Origin: Clitopilus passeckerianus
Taxonomy: Eukaryota; Basidiomycota; Agaricomycetes; Agaricales; Entolomataceae
NCBI GenBank assembly: GCA_944990035.1
Contig: CALYLX010000157.1
Span: 124,001 to 188,000, forward strand
DNA: 64,000 nt
Reading direction: 5' to 3'
Shown: piece after piece, positions 20,956-33,440 of the stretch
Layout of the letters: every line of letters begins with the position of its first letter
Numbering within the stretch: the stretch's first letter is position 1
Made by a program: the position numbers and the translations under genes
The notes under the pieces: generated by a model
Seen by the model: the letters and a program-made list of their open reading frames with translations, nothing else
The model's database searches: none
Told to the model about the DNA's origin: nothing

Positions 20956-22370
20956 TCAATTCAGTCGAATAGCCAAGAGGAGTCCAAGGACGAACCAAAC
21001 GTAGAGAAATAGATCTTGTTTTGGAGCAGACATCGTAGCCACTAGGTTCAAAACGGTTACAGCTGCAAATGCGGCCGTTCAATATCCGTTCACCTCGCCT
21101 GATACAAACAACTTACTGAAGATGATCTGATAGTTTCGGGAGTAGTATTAGAATTGGTCTGCTCCCGATCTCGATCAATTTCCAGATGTGCACTCACCAA
21201 AGTAGATGAGACTCCAAGCTTGTACACGCGCGGGGAGATTTTCATGTCCTGGATCGTGGGTCCTCGAAGTGCGTTGTAGCACACTATTACGCTTGCAATC
21301 GCTTCGAAAAACACCTGAAAGTGAGTGGGAAAGTTCTGACAGTCAGTGGAGATCGGGGAGGAATTCCAACAGAAGCTGTCTTACTCCAGGCACAAAAATC
21401 ACCGAGAATAACGTCCTTGAACCCTCGTCACCAATGGCACATATGCCCATATCTTGTTCTGTATCGAAGTACAGCGCCGCTATTTTTGTACGAGATCAGC
21501 CTTCGCATGTTGCAAGGATTATCACGAGTGATTTAGACTTACGGCCTACTCTGACGATACCGTTGACAGCAAGTCCAATGACCGACATTTGAGTGAGAAC
21601 AAACAAGCCAAAGGTGATCCAAATCAGGCGTCGGTTGCGTTTCCAAATTATCCAAAGCCAGAGAATCATGAGAACTGTGTGGAGTGTGAGTGATGGGACG
21701 AGGGAAGAGGCAACGAAGGATTGGACAGACAATGGAGGGATCCAGTCGTAATGACACAAAGTAGGGCCTGAGCGTATGGGTGAGAACCGTTCAAGGGTGT
21801 CCAGGAGATGAATGCTCACTGCAGCGTCATACCACCTTTGACAGCTGGGATTTGGTTTGTCAGGGACAGCCTCCTTAACAGGGGTGAAGGTAGGTTTGAA
21901 GCTTACAACTAGGAAGCTCGGTCAATGAACTATAAGAGATGTGAGAAGATTATCACTTACTCCATCCGAGAACGACCTTCCTGCCAGCCCGCTAAGATCT
22001 ATTGCTATCAGTCGTTGGTTGGCGGTGGGTATCGGGATAAGACTCACGATATGTGCTCAAGAGAACAGCAGCACCAACCACGTATCGAAGCAACAAGAAC
22101 AACACCTTGGGAGGACTCCATTTTGCCTTCCATACCAACTCTACTTCCTCCTGAAAGAGCAGTACATGATCGTAGAGGAGGGCCTGAGGAGTGATAAGGA
22201 CTGAAGGGCTTGCTTCTAAGTCGCGACGAGGGATATAGTTACCGTAATACCAGCTCCTGTACACAAAACCAGGTCAGACTTGACGGATGCATTCACCTGA
22301 GAACCGTTTACTCACCCCCAAGAAACCTCGATGCCTGCAGTGTGAGAACGGGTTGCCACTCGGCCACCAT
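20956..22370 (-). CDS. DUF6533-type seven-helix membrane protein
   Basis: Starts MVAEWQPVLTLQASRFLG (22370) and splices to an exon with the DUF6533 signature: LLYDHVLLFQEEVELVWKAK, then WSPPKVLFLLLRYVVGAA (about 22190-22060). Downstream exons contain SCQRWYDAA, a long hydrophobic exon with segments around SFVASSLVPSLTLHTVLMIL and WITFGLFVLTQMSVIGLAV (about 21760-21550), then VFFEAIASVIVCYNAL and DLFLYVWFVLGLLLAIRLN. These proteins are abundant in mushroom-forming fungi, often in many copies, and have no established function. A receptor-like topology is suspected for the family. Several intron positions between 22010 and 21840 could not be fixed. The stop at 20956 is the best candidate but is not proven. 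Confidence 0.75.
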
Positions 22371-23411
22371 CTAGGGGAGAGAATCGGTGGGAGCAGTAGA
22401 GGGGATGTCTCCAGGTCCTAGCAGCGACAGTCCCCTCAGCATGAGGGAAAGGAGTATCTGTGGAGGCCACAACGAGGAGACCCTATTAATCAAATATCCA
22501 CCGAGCACTGGTCATCAGCCCAATTTAGGCCCACTATAGAGTCCCTGGATCGGTGCTCGCCGAGACAGTTACTGAGTTCCATCATATCAGGGTTCTTCAA
22601 GTCTGCTTGACTAGTCAGATCATCACCACAGCTATGAGATCTCTCCCCACTGCCCGGGTTAGCAAGAATCTGGAGATGGTTACCCCGGCCACTTAAAGTC
22701 CAGGAAAGTCGGAGCCGTTGATTCTGAATCCTTCCCATAGCTTGATTTCTGTTGGACGAGCAGGCTGCTTTCATATTCTGAGCGTATGGAACAGAAAGTG
22801 CCGAGAGGGCTGCCAGCGAACTGCCATGATGGTGAATCCTTCTGATCTCGGAAGATCTTCCTGTGGATGGACTAGCTTCTTATCTCTAGCCATTCATGAT
22901 TCAAGTCGGGCGTACGTTCGGGCGAAGTGTCCCGTGGACAGTCATCAAGGTTGGCGGTTTCTCCGAAGGCGAGTTTTTGATTATGAACCAACACCTCCAT
23001 GATCAAACGGAGTCGGAGGTGGAAGCATCATGATATCTACTTTACACAGGCAATGTCGCGCTCTCGTCTTGGGACTTGCTCTCTGTCTGGATTTGCAAGA
23101 ACTTGTCTTTTTACTTCGACCTGGGCGACTCTCAAGCACTTTAGACGATGCAGACCGAAGCGATGATAGACCCTCGAGCTCGATTTCTGCTGACTGCCGC
23201 CCTAATAGGACTCATGGACGTACCAAAGCCCCCTCTCAATTTTCAAACCTCCTTACCGCACGCTCTGTCAATACTCTAGTGATTTACGCTGTCAACGGCT
23301 TATAGTAGCCGCTTGCAGTCCAGTTCAGTACTCTGCTGCGAGCTGCGGGCTGTCACCTACTAGAATAAAAGTCATGTTCCTTCACTAAAAAGCTCACTTC
23401 AATGGATCGGG
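22371..23411. other. Intergenic region between divergent genes
   Basis: 1.0 kb between the starts of two divergent genes. Short frames at 22718-23305 have no motif or consistent splicing. Likely promoter DNA. Confidence 0.4.
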
Positions 23412-24268
23412 ATGTTCAGCTTCTATGCCCCGTTGGTTCTTTTGGCTTCAACTGTACTGTCACAGGCCAGCCAGGCTGTTTTCCCGCCAGCTGCTCCGTT
23501 TTACTCTCCGTCCTTTGTCAATCCCAAGCCTCCGAACATTACTGCGGAATTTGGGGCCAATTGGATGCAGGTGACTTGCTTTGCTCAGCACCAAGGACGC
23601 TTGCCTGACAGCCTTCATAAGCACAAATACGATGTGAACGTCAACACGAACATTGCAAGCGGCTATGTGAGGCATTCGAATCTTTCTCCTCCCGTACTCA
23701 TTCCTCCGGAAGCTCTATATCAGTCCTTCTCAGCAGAAGATTCGCCTGGACAGTGCTGAGAACGGGAAACTTGAATCAAGCTTGTTCGATTTTACGAACA
23801 CGACTTCAGATGGCTTGGTTTCTAATGTGATCCTTGCCTATGAAGGGGGTGTTACTTCGGCCACTTGCTCCTACTACTAGTGAGTTTTGTCTCTTCCAAA
23901 ACGATGGCCGATATGGCTAAATACGTACATAGCGTAGAGCCTTTTATTATTCTGCTTACGCCGGACATCCTCTCAACTTCTGAATCTGTCTATACTGGCA
24001 TTCACCACGACGACCTCTACGGCAAAGTTAGCGGTTGGGAGTTCAAAGTAAGTTGGTCCTCCGCTTGCAGAAATAGCTTCAAGTCCCTCATCCGGATATT
24101 TTCCAGTACAGCAACGTCGTTGTACATTTCTTCCTCGACCCAAATAATACACTGGTCCGGTATGATTTTACTACGCCTGGCCCATTACGCACCTTTGCAA
24201 CAACTCGTTTCTTCAATATTGTACCTGGACCTATCGAGTCCACCGTGTTCAAGACTGTGTGCCTTTGA
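23412..24268 (+). CDS. Secreted protein of unknown function
   Basis: The start MFSFYAPLVLLASTVLSQAS is a signal peptide. The first exon runs to about 23663. A GTGAGG...CTCAG intron joins it to QKIRLDSAENGKLESSLFDF. A second intron (GTGAGTTTTG...CATAG, about 23879-23931) joins TCSYY to VEPFIILLTPDILSTSE and GWEFK. A third joins to YSNVVVHFFLDPNNTLVRYD and ends STVFKTVCL at 24268. Spliced length is about 230 residues, all after the signal peptide predicted extracellular, with NIT, NTT and NNT sequons. I do not recognise the fold. The consistent phase across three introns argues for a real gene even though every single-frame ORF here is broken by stops. Confidence 0.6.
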
Positions 24269-24942
24269 AGTTCGCCGTAGTAGACAGCCCTGTGCTATAT
24301 CAATGTCATTTCTTTTGCACACTAGTTCAGCCAACCTTCATCGTATTGCAACCTGGAGCCTAGACCGGAAGCAAGATAGCCAAATTCACGGTTTATCTCT
24401 GAGCTGAGGCCATGTCGCGGGCGCAAAAACGTGCTAAATGCTGCTGCTTCCCAATCAGATACGTAGAAAGAACCTAATATCGTCGAAGCTTCTTAATGCG
24501 GCATCCATGTCGAAGGACCTTCTCCCAGTCTCCTGTAAGCAACCTCGCGTCAGGCCTGTTCCACTATGTCAGACTACGACATTGAAGTGTAAAGATGCAA
24601 TAATAAATTCACCGTAACACTGGATGGAATGCATGTACATGGACAGCAGAGGTAAACATGAATAATGAATCGACTAATACGAATAAATCCACGACGTAAT
24701 GAATGTTATGATATGTAGAACTTGAAGGTATTTCCGGTATCCAGTCCCGGCATGAAGTCGGTATAATAAAAGGGTATAAGTAAGGAGAGGTACTGGAACG
24801 CCGGAAAGCGATAAATGAAAAAAAGAAAAGCGACCGTGAATGTAAACAAGTATAGTGATACGAATATGGGATTACAGCGATTGACTGCGGGTATCTCCAT
24901 AGAACAGCACGCATTTAGGTCATAGGATCAGCTGCAGATGCT
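24269..24942. other. Convergent intergenic region
   Basis: Lies between the 3' ends of the secreted-protein gene and the Msb1-like gene. AT-rich at 24600-24900, with no gene seen. Confidence 0.4.
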
Positions 24943-27900
24943 TCAATCTTCCTCTTCCTCTTCTTCCAAAACATTGTGCAGAGGCGCACCGTGAATATAA
25001 CGCCCCGGACTGGACCTTCCAGTCTCACTGAAAGAGATTGCGGGAGGATCAAAGGGTTCCCCAGGAGAGGGTTCAGCAGGTTCAGGCGGCGTTACATCCG
25101 TTTGAATAGCAGGTGGTTGAGGTGCAGGTGGAGGGGATGGAGATCCCTCTTTGGGCTGGCCTCCAGCACGAACCGGGATGCGAGAAGGCTGAAGAGGTGC
25201 AATAGGAACCATGGGAGGCATCGGAATTGAGCTCACTGGCTTGGGACTGCTTGCATTTCGATCCCTTTCCTCATACATCGCCCTCAAAGCCGCTGTTTTG
25301 CTCAGCGGAGCAGGTTGATGAATTTCGAGCCCGTTGGCTTTCTGGGGCGTGACCGGGGCTGGTTCGAGCTGGATCTGCTGTGCGGCTTCATGTGGAGGAG
25401 AGGGACGAGGATCGGGTGGAAGAGGAAGCTTTCGCAGGGAAGCAGGGACTGGGGCTGGCACGGGTTGTGGTGTATCCTCTTCTGCCTCTTCGTCCTCATG
25501 ATCAAACACCAATCGGTCTCGAGGATCCTCATCATGCTGGGAGATAGGTCGTCGGTCAGGATGGAGGTCAAAATAACCCTTGCGGCGTTGCCTTGCAGCA
25601 GCAAGCTGGGCATGAAGGGTAGACAGTGCTTCGTCCTCTTCTGGTTCTTCATGATTATCGCTCGACGAAGCATACGACTGGTTTGTGTACGAGGTATCTG
25701 CAGCGGAATCTGCAGTCGAGTCCTCCGACTTCTGAATCTTGTGGGCCCTTGGCACTCGCTCAATCTCATCCACATCTGCGTCATACTGGAGATTGTGACG
25801 CTCTAGAGCAGGGGCACGTTCCACACGTGCTGGCGGTGCGGGTTCCTGCTCGCTTTGCAGCGAAAGTGTCCTATCCCTGACACCAGCCAGCACCTTCTCA
25901 ACCTCCATGCTCGCTATATCAGGGTCACTCCTCCTGACCTGACCCCTCTTCCTCTCCCCAAACTCAGCGTCCTGGCCACCCATCCTCCTTTCATGAGTGT
26001 CGACCAGGATATCCACCCAAGCATCATCCCTTTTCTTTCTCCTGACACTGTCTGGCAACGTGTCATCGTACAGCAGATCTTCCTCGCTGTCCCTGGCGGT
26101 AGCAAGACGCGTTTCGAATTCTACAGTCGAATATTCAGAAGGCGTCAATCCTTTTCGTTGTGGACCCCCGGGACTAGGCACGGGGATTCCAAGAAAAGAC
26201 GCACGTTTTGAAGGTGTTGCATTCGGTCTCGGTGCTGAACCGGGCTGTAGCTCCCTCGCCCTCGCGGGTGCAGTGGGAGTACTAACTCGGGCCAGGGGTG
26301 CTCCGGGCAGTGACGGCACAGGCGGAATCGGCGGTCGGGCGGTATGTGCGGACGAGACTGCTGATAAAGCTCGAGGAGGCGGATGATTCTTGACTGACGG
26401 CTGGAGAGAGATGGCCTTGGTGGTTTCTCCCGCCAATAAGCCCTCGAACTCGGCCTCGCGGAAACCTGGACTTCGAGGAACTTGCCCGATGACGTAGGGT
26501 CGGCCATTGAGAGTGGCAGCTGGTTTCCATTGCTTGGTGCTTGGTGTGAATAGTGATGGAAGCCGGCGACGAGAAGATGTGACCCCAGAAGACAATTTCT
26601 GCCTATATTCCCAGGGCACGAACTCTTCGAATAGAATAAGGGTGCTATCGGTTCGAGGATCGGTCCCACCAGATATCGTCGATCGTGTAGGTGGCAGTGA
26701 CTTGAATTCAACCTGGGCAATCAAACAAGAGTGTCAGTGTCAATTTCATCTTATCAATATCAAAATACTGACCAATGCCCAATTGCAATCCCTATCGACC
26801 TTTTCTGCCCTCTCATTGTCCATCCATCCACCGCCGTAAACCAGGTCGCAAAAGACATCGATAAATGCCTCCTCAATAACTTCTTCATTGCCAATGACAG
26901 GCTCAGTATCCCATCCGAATGCCGGGAGCGCCTTTTCGGTCTTCTTCAACTTCTTGTTCAGTTCCACATTGTTTACAGGGAACGAAGAGATCGACTTCGC
27001 CACGGGAGAGCTGAACTGAAGCGTAGCGCTGAGGGAACCATCAGAACGGGTGAACCCTCCTGAAGAGAAATCATTCCAGGAAAGTGTCTCGCGTTTGGTA
27101 GATCGTTGCTAATCGTGAAAAAATCAATTAGACTTCCCTCCAAAGCAATACGGGAGACGTAAACCCACCTGGCGAGCACTCTCAGTCAAATCGAATTGCA
27201 GCTTCTTTTCAAGCTGCCCGCCGAATCCCATGTCTTCAAATTCTCCCCACTTCAAATCCGTCAAACTCCTGAATCTATCCTCTCCCTCCTTCTTGCCTCC
27301 GAAGCCCAATCCGAAGTAATCGGGATCCGTTTCACTCGTCGCAGAGCTAGAATAGCTGGTATAACTGCTGCCCATAGACGGCGTATTGCTGACAGAGGGT
27401 GCTTGAGAAGCAGTACCAGGGCCGGTATCTGGATGGAAGTTGGCTGTGAGGTTCATCCGTTTCCTATACCCCTCCGCATATCTCGGCGGGAGCTTCAACG
27501 TCGGAGGAGCAATCCTTCCCCACTGTTTGGAGGAGAAAAGGCCATTTTCAGCAAGCGCCCCGTTGGGCAAGCGAGTTCGATGCGCCCAAGATGCACCAGA
27601 CTTGACGAGATCGGGGCAATACATCCGAACGTTTCGGCGGACGTTCATCACTCTGAGGGTGCGTACGCCTTGGCGGGCCTGTGGTCGCCGATTTCCGGTC
27701 TCATGCAGGAAGGGGAGTGTGGATGGGTATCCCTTGATCCATTCCTTCAGACGTGTTGGAACGCCGAGAGACGCAGCGCTGCCTGAGAGGCCCACAGAAG
27801 AGCCCTGGGAGAGGGCAGGTGCATCTTGCCAGCGGACGAAGGCAAGGAGTATGTGCTCAGTTGCTTGCACAGATCGGAGGTAATGTACATAAGTGTTGTG

Positions 27901-28879
27901 GAAACTAAGGGTAGATGGGCCTAGACCGAAAATGAGGGGTCCGAAAAGGGGCGAAAGTGTTGGTGGGGTATGGCCCGAGGAAGTGCTGTTGGCTGTTAGG
28001 CGCGAGAGTAAAGTAAGGAGGGTGACGAGAATGGTCTGTAGTGCTGGATCTAAGGTAGGTAGAAAAGTCGAGAAATGCGTAGGGGGGTATCCATAGGCTA
28101 TATGGAAGGTCAGATAAGGGCTGGCGCCTGATGCTGTGAATATACTGACCAGCTTCGGAATCTTTAAACTCCACGTAATGCTCCCAAGAAACTAAACCAC
28201 GAACTTCCTGGCCTCTTACTGAGCGCAATGCTCTGGCCAAACCCCATCTCAAGCACATGCCCAGCTCGTGGGGACCCGCGAACCTGACCTCATCTCTCCA
28301 CTTGACTTCCGCCTCAGCAGCGCCATGACCACCACCAGTGGTGGTACAGGTGTTTAAAAATGCTTGAATTAATCGCTTAATAGCAGCCGACGAGATATCC
28401 AGCGCCGTAGTAGAAAAGATGAAAGGAGTGGTGATGCCACCTCGTGTTGTCAACTCGTCGGAGACGACAATCACCAGCCTTGCGACCTGTTCCAAGCCAA
28501 GGATTACATGGCGTTGGTATGAGAGATAGCCATAATCGTGCTCCTCAAAGTATTCGGGGGTCGTTTGGCTACCGCCCTGGATGCGTGGTCGCTCAAGGTC
28601 CAGTGGGTAGAAGGCGCCATCCGGGAGTTGGGGTTGTTGTTGCTCCTCCTCTTGGGCTCGACGGAGATCCTTTACAGAACCACCATAGCCCTTAGCTGCG
28701 AGCTTCTCCTGCTCCTTAAGCCTCTTCTTGTCCTTTTTTGAGAGCTGGGTCGGCGTGACAGAGCGCGTGGAGAGCTTGCTGGACACCCGACCGAACTCGT
28801 CAAAGTTGTGGCTGGTCGGAGCTAATAGTTCGTTCTTCGCTGTCGAGGTTGTCCTTGAACGCGAAAAGAGACTGGGCAT
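24943..28879 (-). CDS. MSB1: Msb1/Mug8-like polarity protein with RhoGAP-like fold
   Basis: The start MPSLFSRSRTTSTAKNELLA is followed by a low-complexity segment with KKDKKRLKEQEKLAAKGYGG. The Msb1/Mug8 domain spans roughly residues 110-420, with landmarks VIVVSDELTTRGGITTPFIF, GMCLRWGLARALRSVRG, GLVSWEHYVEFKDSEA and LSPLFGPLIFGLGP. Later exons hold WGEFEDMGFGG and EEFVPWEYRQKLSSGV. The last large exon (26724-24943) encodes an acidic, Ser/Pro-rich disordered tail ending in a run of glutamates and D. About five introns; about 1,250 residues. In yeast Msb1 acts downstream of Cdc42 and Bem1 in polarity and links Rho GTPases to the formin pathway. The same role here is inferred. Domain assignment is by recognition of the block pattern and is less certain than gene reality. 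Confidence 0.75.
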
Positions 28880-29152
28880 CGAGGGGAACGGCGAGCAAAG
28901 GGTGGTATGATCTCCCCCTCTCGAAGGGTGGTGAGCGTAAAGGTGCGTTCGGAAAACTCCGCAACAGGTCCATCTCCCTTGCGACGCTGCAAATTTCGAT
29001 AACGACCCACAAGGACGCTTAGAACTGTGATCTCGACCATCTGGGAGATCTTTACCCGTAGTTTTACAGTAAACATTTCACAATTCTACGGAACAATTCA
29101 CTCCAAAGCACATTGCCATTCAGGTAACTACAATGATCTACATACGCGGAAG

Positions 29153-30088
29153 TTACACCGTGTCCTTGTGGACTTCTCGCCATTCTTCCCTTCTCGCAGA
29201 TTGACCCGTGTACATGGGTCTGGGGAAGCCACCGGTACCAGGGAAAGAGGTATAAGGCTGATTGGGAGAAGCATTCTGAAAAACAACAATGAGCTTGTCA
29301 TCGGCGGAAGAACAGACGGAATTGCTTACCGGAGAATACCCCTGGAACGGATAACCATTACCTGTAGATGCTTGATTGACAGGTGCCGTCGCAGGTGGCC
29401 TGAGGCCTCCAGCAGTACCATATCTCATCAGTGTAGCCGGGTAGGTGTCACTCTTCCCTGACGCCGGAAAATTGGCCGAAGGTGGCAGCGGCATATTTGC
29501 AGGCGACACCATGCCATGACCATGAGCGGGATAGGCTGGCTCTGGCTCAGGAGTCTGAGGATAGGCATGAGGCGACCTGGGGTCGAAGCTGGTCACATAG
29601 GTCGTCGGAAGTGGACCTTGGATTTGAGATGGCTCGACTTGGTACACCTCAGCGATGACTTCTTCGCGTCGAGCACGGCGACGTCGGAGGCAAAGGTACA
29701 GGACCATGCTCAACATAACTGATATCACTAGAAACATACAAACCACGCCGCATCAGCAAATACGAAAATAAATGAGGTACATTAATGAGACGTACAGAGG
29801 CAAATACCTGCGGCGATGCCAATCCTGGCGCCTACGGACAGTTTCTTGGCACATTGGATCATGCCATTGCTGAAACCAAATCTTCAGTGCCGTAATTACA
29901 TCTAGTAATGATGAGACTCACGCCGACTGGAAGCATACTTCCTTGCTCGCAGCAGCACCCGGAACAGTAGCAATACCCCAAACCAGGACAGCAGCCGCAG
30001 AGAGAATTCGAATATCTGTGGCAGGGTTCACAAGTCAGGATAGGGGGAAAACATAAGAACCTGAAGGGTCCTCACTTGAGCCGCGCAT
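29153..30088 (-). CDS. Single-pass membrane protein with polar cytoplasmic tail
   Basis: The short first exon MRGS splices to NIRILSAAAVLVWGIATVPG, a signal peptide, then AAASKEVCFQS and NGMIQCAKKLSVGARIGIAA. A further intron joins to VISVMLSMVLYLCLRRRRAR, so the membrane helix ends in a strong basic stop-transfer. The tail (about 130 residues) is rich in P, Y, T and Q and ends REEWREVHKDTV at 29153. There are two cysteines in the short outer part. The layout (small exterior, one helix, long PY-rich tail) is common for fungal orphan surface proteins. No family is recognised. Same strand as the Msb1-like gene just downstream (273-nt gap). Confidence 0.65.
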
Positions 30089-31035
30089 CTTCGTATCACC
30101 AGGAACAGAAGCAGAAATTGAGTAGCAAAGGAGAGTAAGAGCTTAGTATCGCACAGCGAACGAAGACGTTGAAGAACCCGCGCAGCAGGACTTCAAAGAG
30201 CAGACGCAAGGGAGAGGGTAGTGGTGGAGATCAACTCGCAAACCTCGTAACGAAGCGTAGAGCGCCGTGCTCTTGATATTTCACTGGCGAGGCCATCACA
30301 GTGAACCGTGTCAGGTTTTGATCTCACCCACTGAAGAGGCACAGCAATGTTGATGATGATTGATTCCCCCTAATTGTCATAGAAACTTGCTCTAGGAAAG
30401 CTACAGGTCAATTAAGCAATTGCGAGGATTCGAGGAAGCTTCAGGACTTGGCGAAAACCAGTTCAGATTAAGTAGAAACAGTAGAGCCTCGGTTGATTCA
30501 AGGCAGAGCCAATTTGCGTGACAAATATAGACGGTGACATGTGTGACAGAGTAATCACGAAGGCAAAGATAGCCAAATAAAAGTCGTCCAAATGTGGGAA
30601 TCGTACGCGTCTTGCGCTCAGCATTCATCAACATCTCGAAGACCCAATCTCCAGCTGGCGAGATTCATTGGCTTGCGTTTTACCAAATATTATGGAACAA
30701 ACGAGCCATAGATGAACCCATGCCATGGACGCGTTAAATCGTCGTCGATCCAACCCAGAGTCTCTCTATTGGAAGGCAGAACAATCTTTTCTCCATGCTC
30801 AATACGGACTGGGATGCGTCGTCTGTCACAGAACCCGTTTCCAGATCTAAGTTTAGGGCTGGCTTCAAAACAGCTGCAGAAATCTGCTCTTGTCATCTCC
30901 GGCCGAAGTTTGGTAGAGGCAAACATGGGCAAGTTCGAAATCCAGTATATCAAGTGAAGTCAGCCCCTAACTCTCTCTTCTTCAGGTTGACAACTCCCCT
31001 CGACCACCGGCCCACCAACATCAAGCAAAACCAAG
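30089..31035. other. Divergent promoter region
   Basis: 0.95 kb between the divergent starts at 30088 and 31036. No gene seen. Frames at 30401-30953 lack motifs. Confidence 0.4.
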
Positions 31036-33078
31036 ATGCAGCCCACTGTCCATTATCAATTAGCCTTACTGGCTGCCTTATTCACCACCCACCTTCACGA
31101 ATTACTTCTCTTCTACCTCTTTATCGGTGCTCTCACTCATGTCTTTCTGGTCCTCGTCGACATTGGCTCTAACGGCGTCAAAGGCCTCATCTCCCTCGCT
31201 TTTGTGAAGTACCTTGCTGGTAGAGGCATGAAATCGGCCTTTCACCATCTCCTCGTCGTCGTAGTCTCGAACACCATCCACCCAGGCTCAGTTCACGAGT
31301 TCTTCGAGATACTTGACTTCCACGACCGCTTGGTTAACTTGCCAGTCTTATCGGCGTTGTACCCTCTGGTGAACACGCGCATCGATACGACATACCTCCT
31401 CGACGTCAGCCGCCGAATCGTCAATAACCTCGACAGTAGAGACCTGATGGTCATGGGAATCGTGGTGGTGTACTTTATTCTATATCTCTTTCAAGACCCC
31501 GCAGCAGGGAAAACTGGCGGGCGCGAGATTGTGGTCAACTTCTCAAGTAACACTAACGCCGGCGTTACAGAACAAGGTTGGTATTTCTCTCTCTCTTTTC
31601 CCTTCGCCTACAGTTACTGATGATTCTGCCGCAGATTCTAGCCTAGATATGTCCTCTGGCTATGGAACGATGTTTTCGGGGGATTCCACTACCCTCACTC
31701 AGAGTATGTTATTAGACTCCTATCTGTTTTAAAGTAGTCTAATAGACGTTTTGTAGTTGGTTCCCCCGCCAAGTATGGAGACTCGTGGATCAAGCCCAAG
31801 ATGAAGCGCCTCATCGCGGTCCGCGCTCAACGTCGCATCAAGAAGGCTGCTACTGCGAAGAACACCACTGCTACGCAGACCAAAGTCATCAACTCATCGG
31901 TCAACAAGAATGTCGAATCATCGTTGGACTCGGATTACGCGGCAGACAACGAAGCTTTGGTCACCTCCTCTTCAACCCGAGTCAATTCCTCCAAGCGCAG
32001 GCAGCAGCAACAACGCATACCCCCGTCGAAGGATGCTCAACGAGCATGTCAACCTCCTAGCAGGCTCGAGGGTGAAAAAGTTTCAATGGGGTCAAAGTTC
32101 ATCGCCAAACCTGACTCCACGACCATGAAACTAATTTCGCCGCTCTCTTCGTATCCCCAGGATCACAAAGAAGAGCTACTCGCCTCGGAGGTTGTCGAAC
32201 AGTATCCTACCCTTCCCGCCTACGAATCCAATGACTCTGTTGTTTCCATGGCCTTCACCGAAATTTACGGCGGTGAAATCGTTGTGCTCAGCTCCTTCGA
32301 CTCTGTCCAGTCCATTGCTCAAGACTCTGAATCACCTGCTGCTATCCCATCCGTTGCAGAGGCGCCCATGGTTGGAACTGAGGCTGCTGGACCCGCTCTC
32401 AGTTCTCTTCCGACTTATGAATCCCTCTTCTCGCGTTCTTCGATGGATTTGACTGGAGATTACGGCCGTATACTCAATGTTCCCAAGGACAAGACCGCCC
32501 CTGAAGATTCTGTGCAAAATCGTTCTGTTGCTGAAGTATCTATGCTTATTGAAAAGGCAATGGAAGAGGCAGGAAAAGAAGAGGAAGACGTCGGAATCCC
32601 AATCATTCTACTCGACGGCGAGGAGGTCGACGTTTCCGTTCTGGTTGAAGAAGAACGAGGAGAGTTGGAACACGAGCAGGTATCCTCGCCACCACGCCTC
32701 ACAAGGGTCGAAAAGGGCAAACACCGCGAGTTCTACACGCCAGAGCACTCCCCAGAGACCTCTCGGTTCCTTTCAGTCCACTTCGACTCGCCTTTCAACC
32801 CCGGCATGGCCTCGACACCTTGCAAGCCTAGGAATATGGCGGCCAACCCTGCACCTCTGGCTCGCGCCCCTCTTCCAGTCACGCCCATCCGAAAGTCAAA
32901 ACAGATCAAGCTTCCCCGCGCTGTTCCGTTTGAGATTCCAAAGTGGGCTTTGGTCGAGGTGTCCCCTTGCACTGTTCGCTCTCCAGAGATCTACGTTCCT
33001 GATGATCTTCCCGACCTGCCTCCTATGCCTCCTATGTCCGATGATGAAGATTACGATGCTTTCATGTCCAATTATTAG
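31036..33078 (+). CDS. Membrane-anchored protein with long disordered tail, unknown
   Basis: Starts MQPTVHYQLALLAALFTTHL. The N-terminal part (about 190 residues) has about three hydrophobic stretches: residues 8-45, near HHLLVVVVSN, and VMGIVVVYFILYLFQ. Two short introns (about 31577-31634 and 31704-31756) lead to the long last exon. That exon encodes a Ser/Pro/Glu-rich tail with a basic start (MKRLIAVRAQRRIKKA), a VPFEIPKWALVEVSP block near the C-terminus and an acidic end (PPMPPMSDDEDYDAFMSNY). Nothing was recognised. The pattern of membrane part plus tail is similar in layout, but not visibly in sequence, to the gene at 7182-9268. Confidence 0.65.
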
Positions 33079-33440
33079 TAGAAACTTAATTTGTTCATAG
33101 TTCCAACGACTCGAAGACCTTTATTACTATTTTTGCATTATCGTTACGTATCTTTTATCCATCCATAGTTTCATTATGGTTCCTGGCTTATATTTTTTGC
33201 AGTATTTGTTCGTATCATTTTGGTCTATCAGTTGCTTCATTCTACTTTTTGCAGTATTTTAACTTGATGTTACTAGTCATCGTGACCTACCTATCGACTA
33301 CCGACAACTTAATTATAGATTACTCTTACTTTATTTTGCAGTACTGTTCCACCTCGTCTTTCCGCGGTTTTATGGGAATAATTACATTACTTTCCTTTGC
33401 TTTACCACCCCTTGCGTCGTCGTTCCCGAGGTAGTCGCAG
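33079..33440. other. 3' flank of the orphan membrane protein gene
   Basis: T-rich, with TTTGCAGTA repeated three times (near 33198, 33249 and 33340). Probably 3' UTR. No gene seen. Confidence 0.35.
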
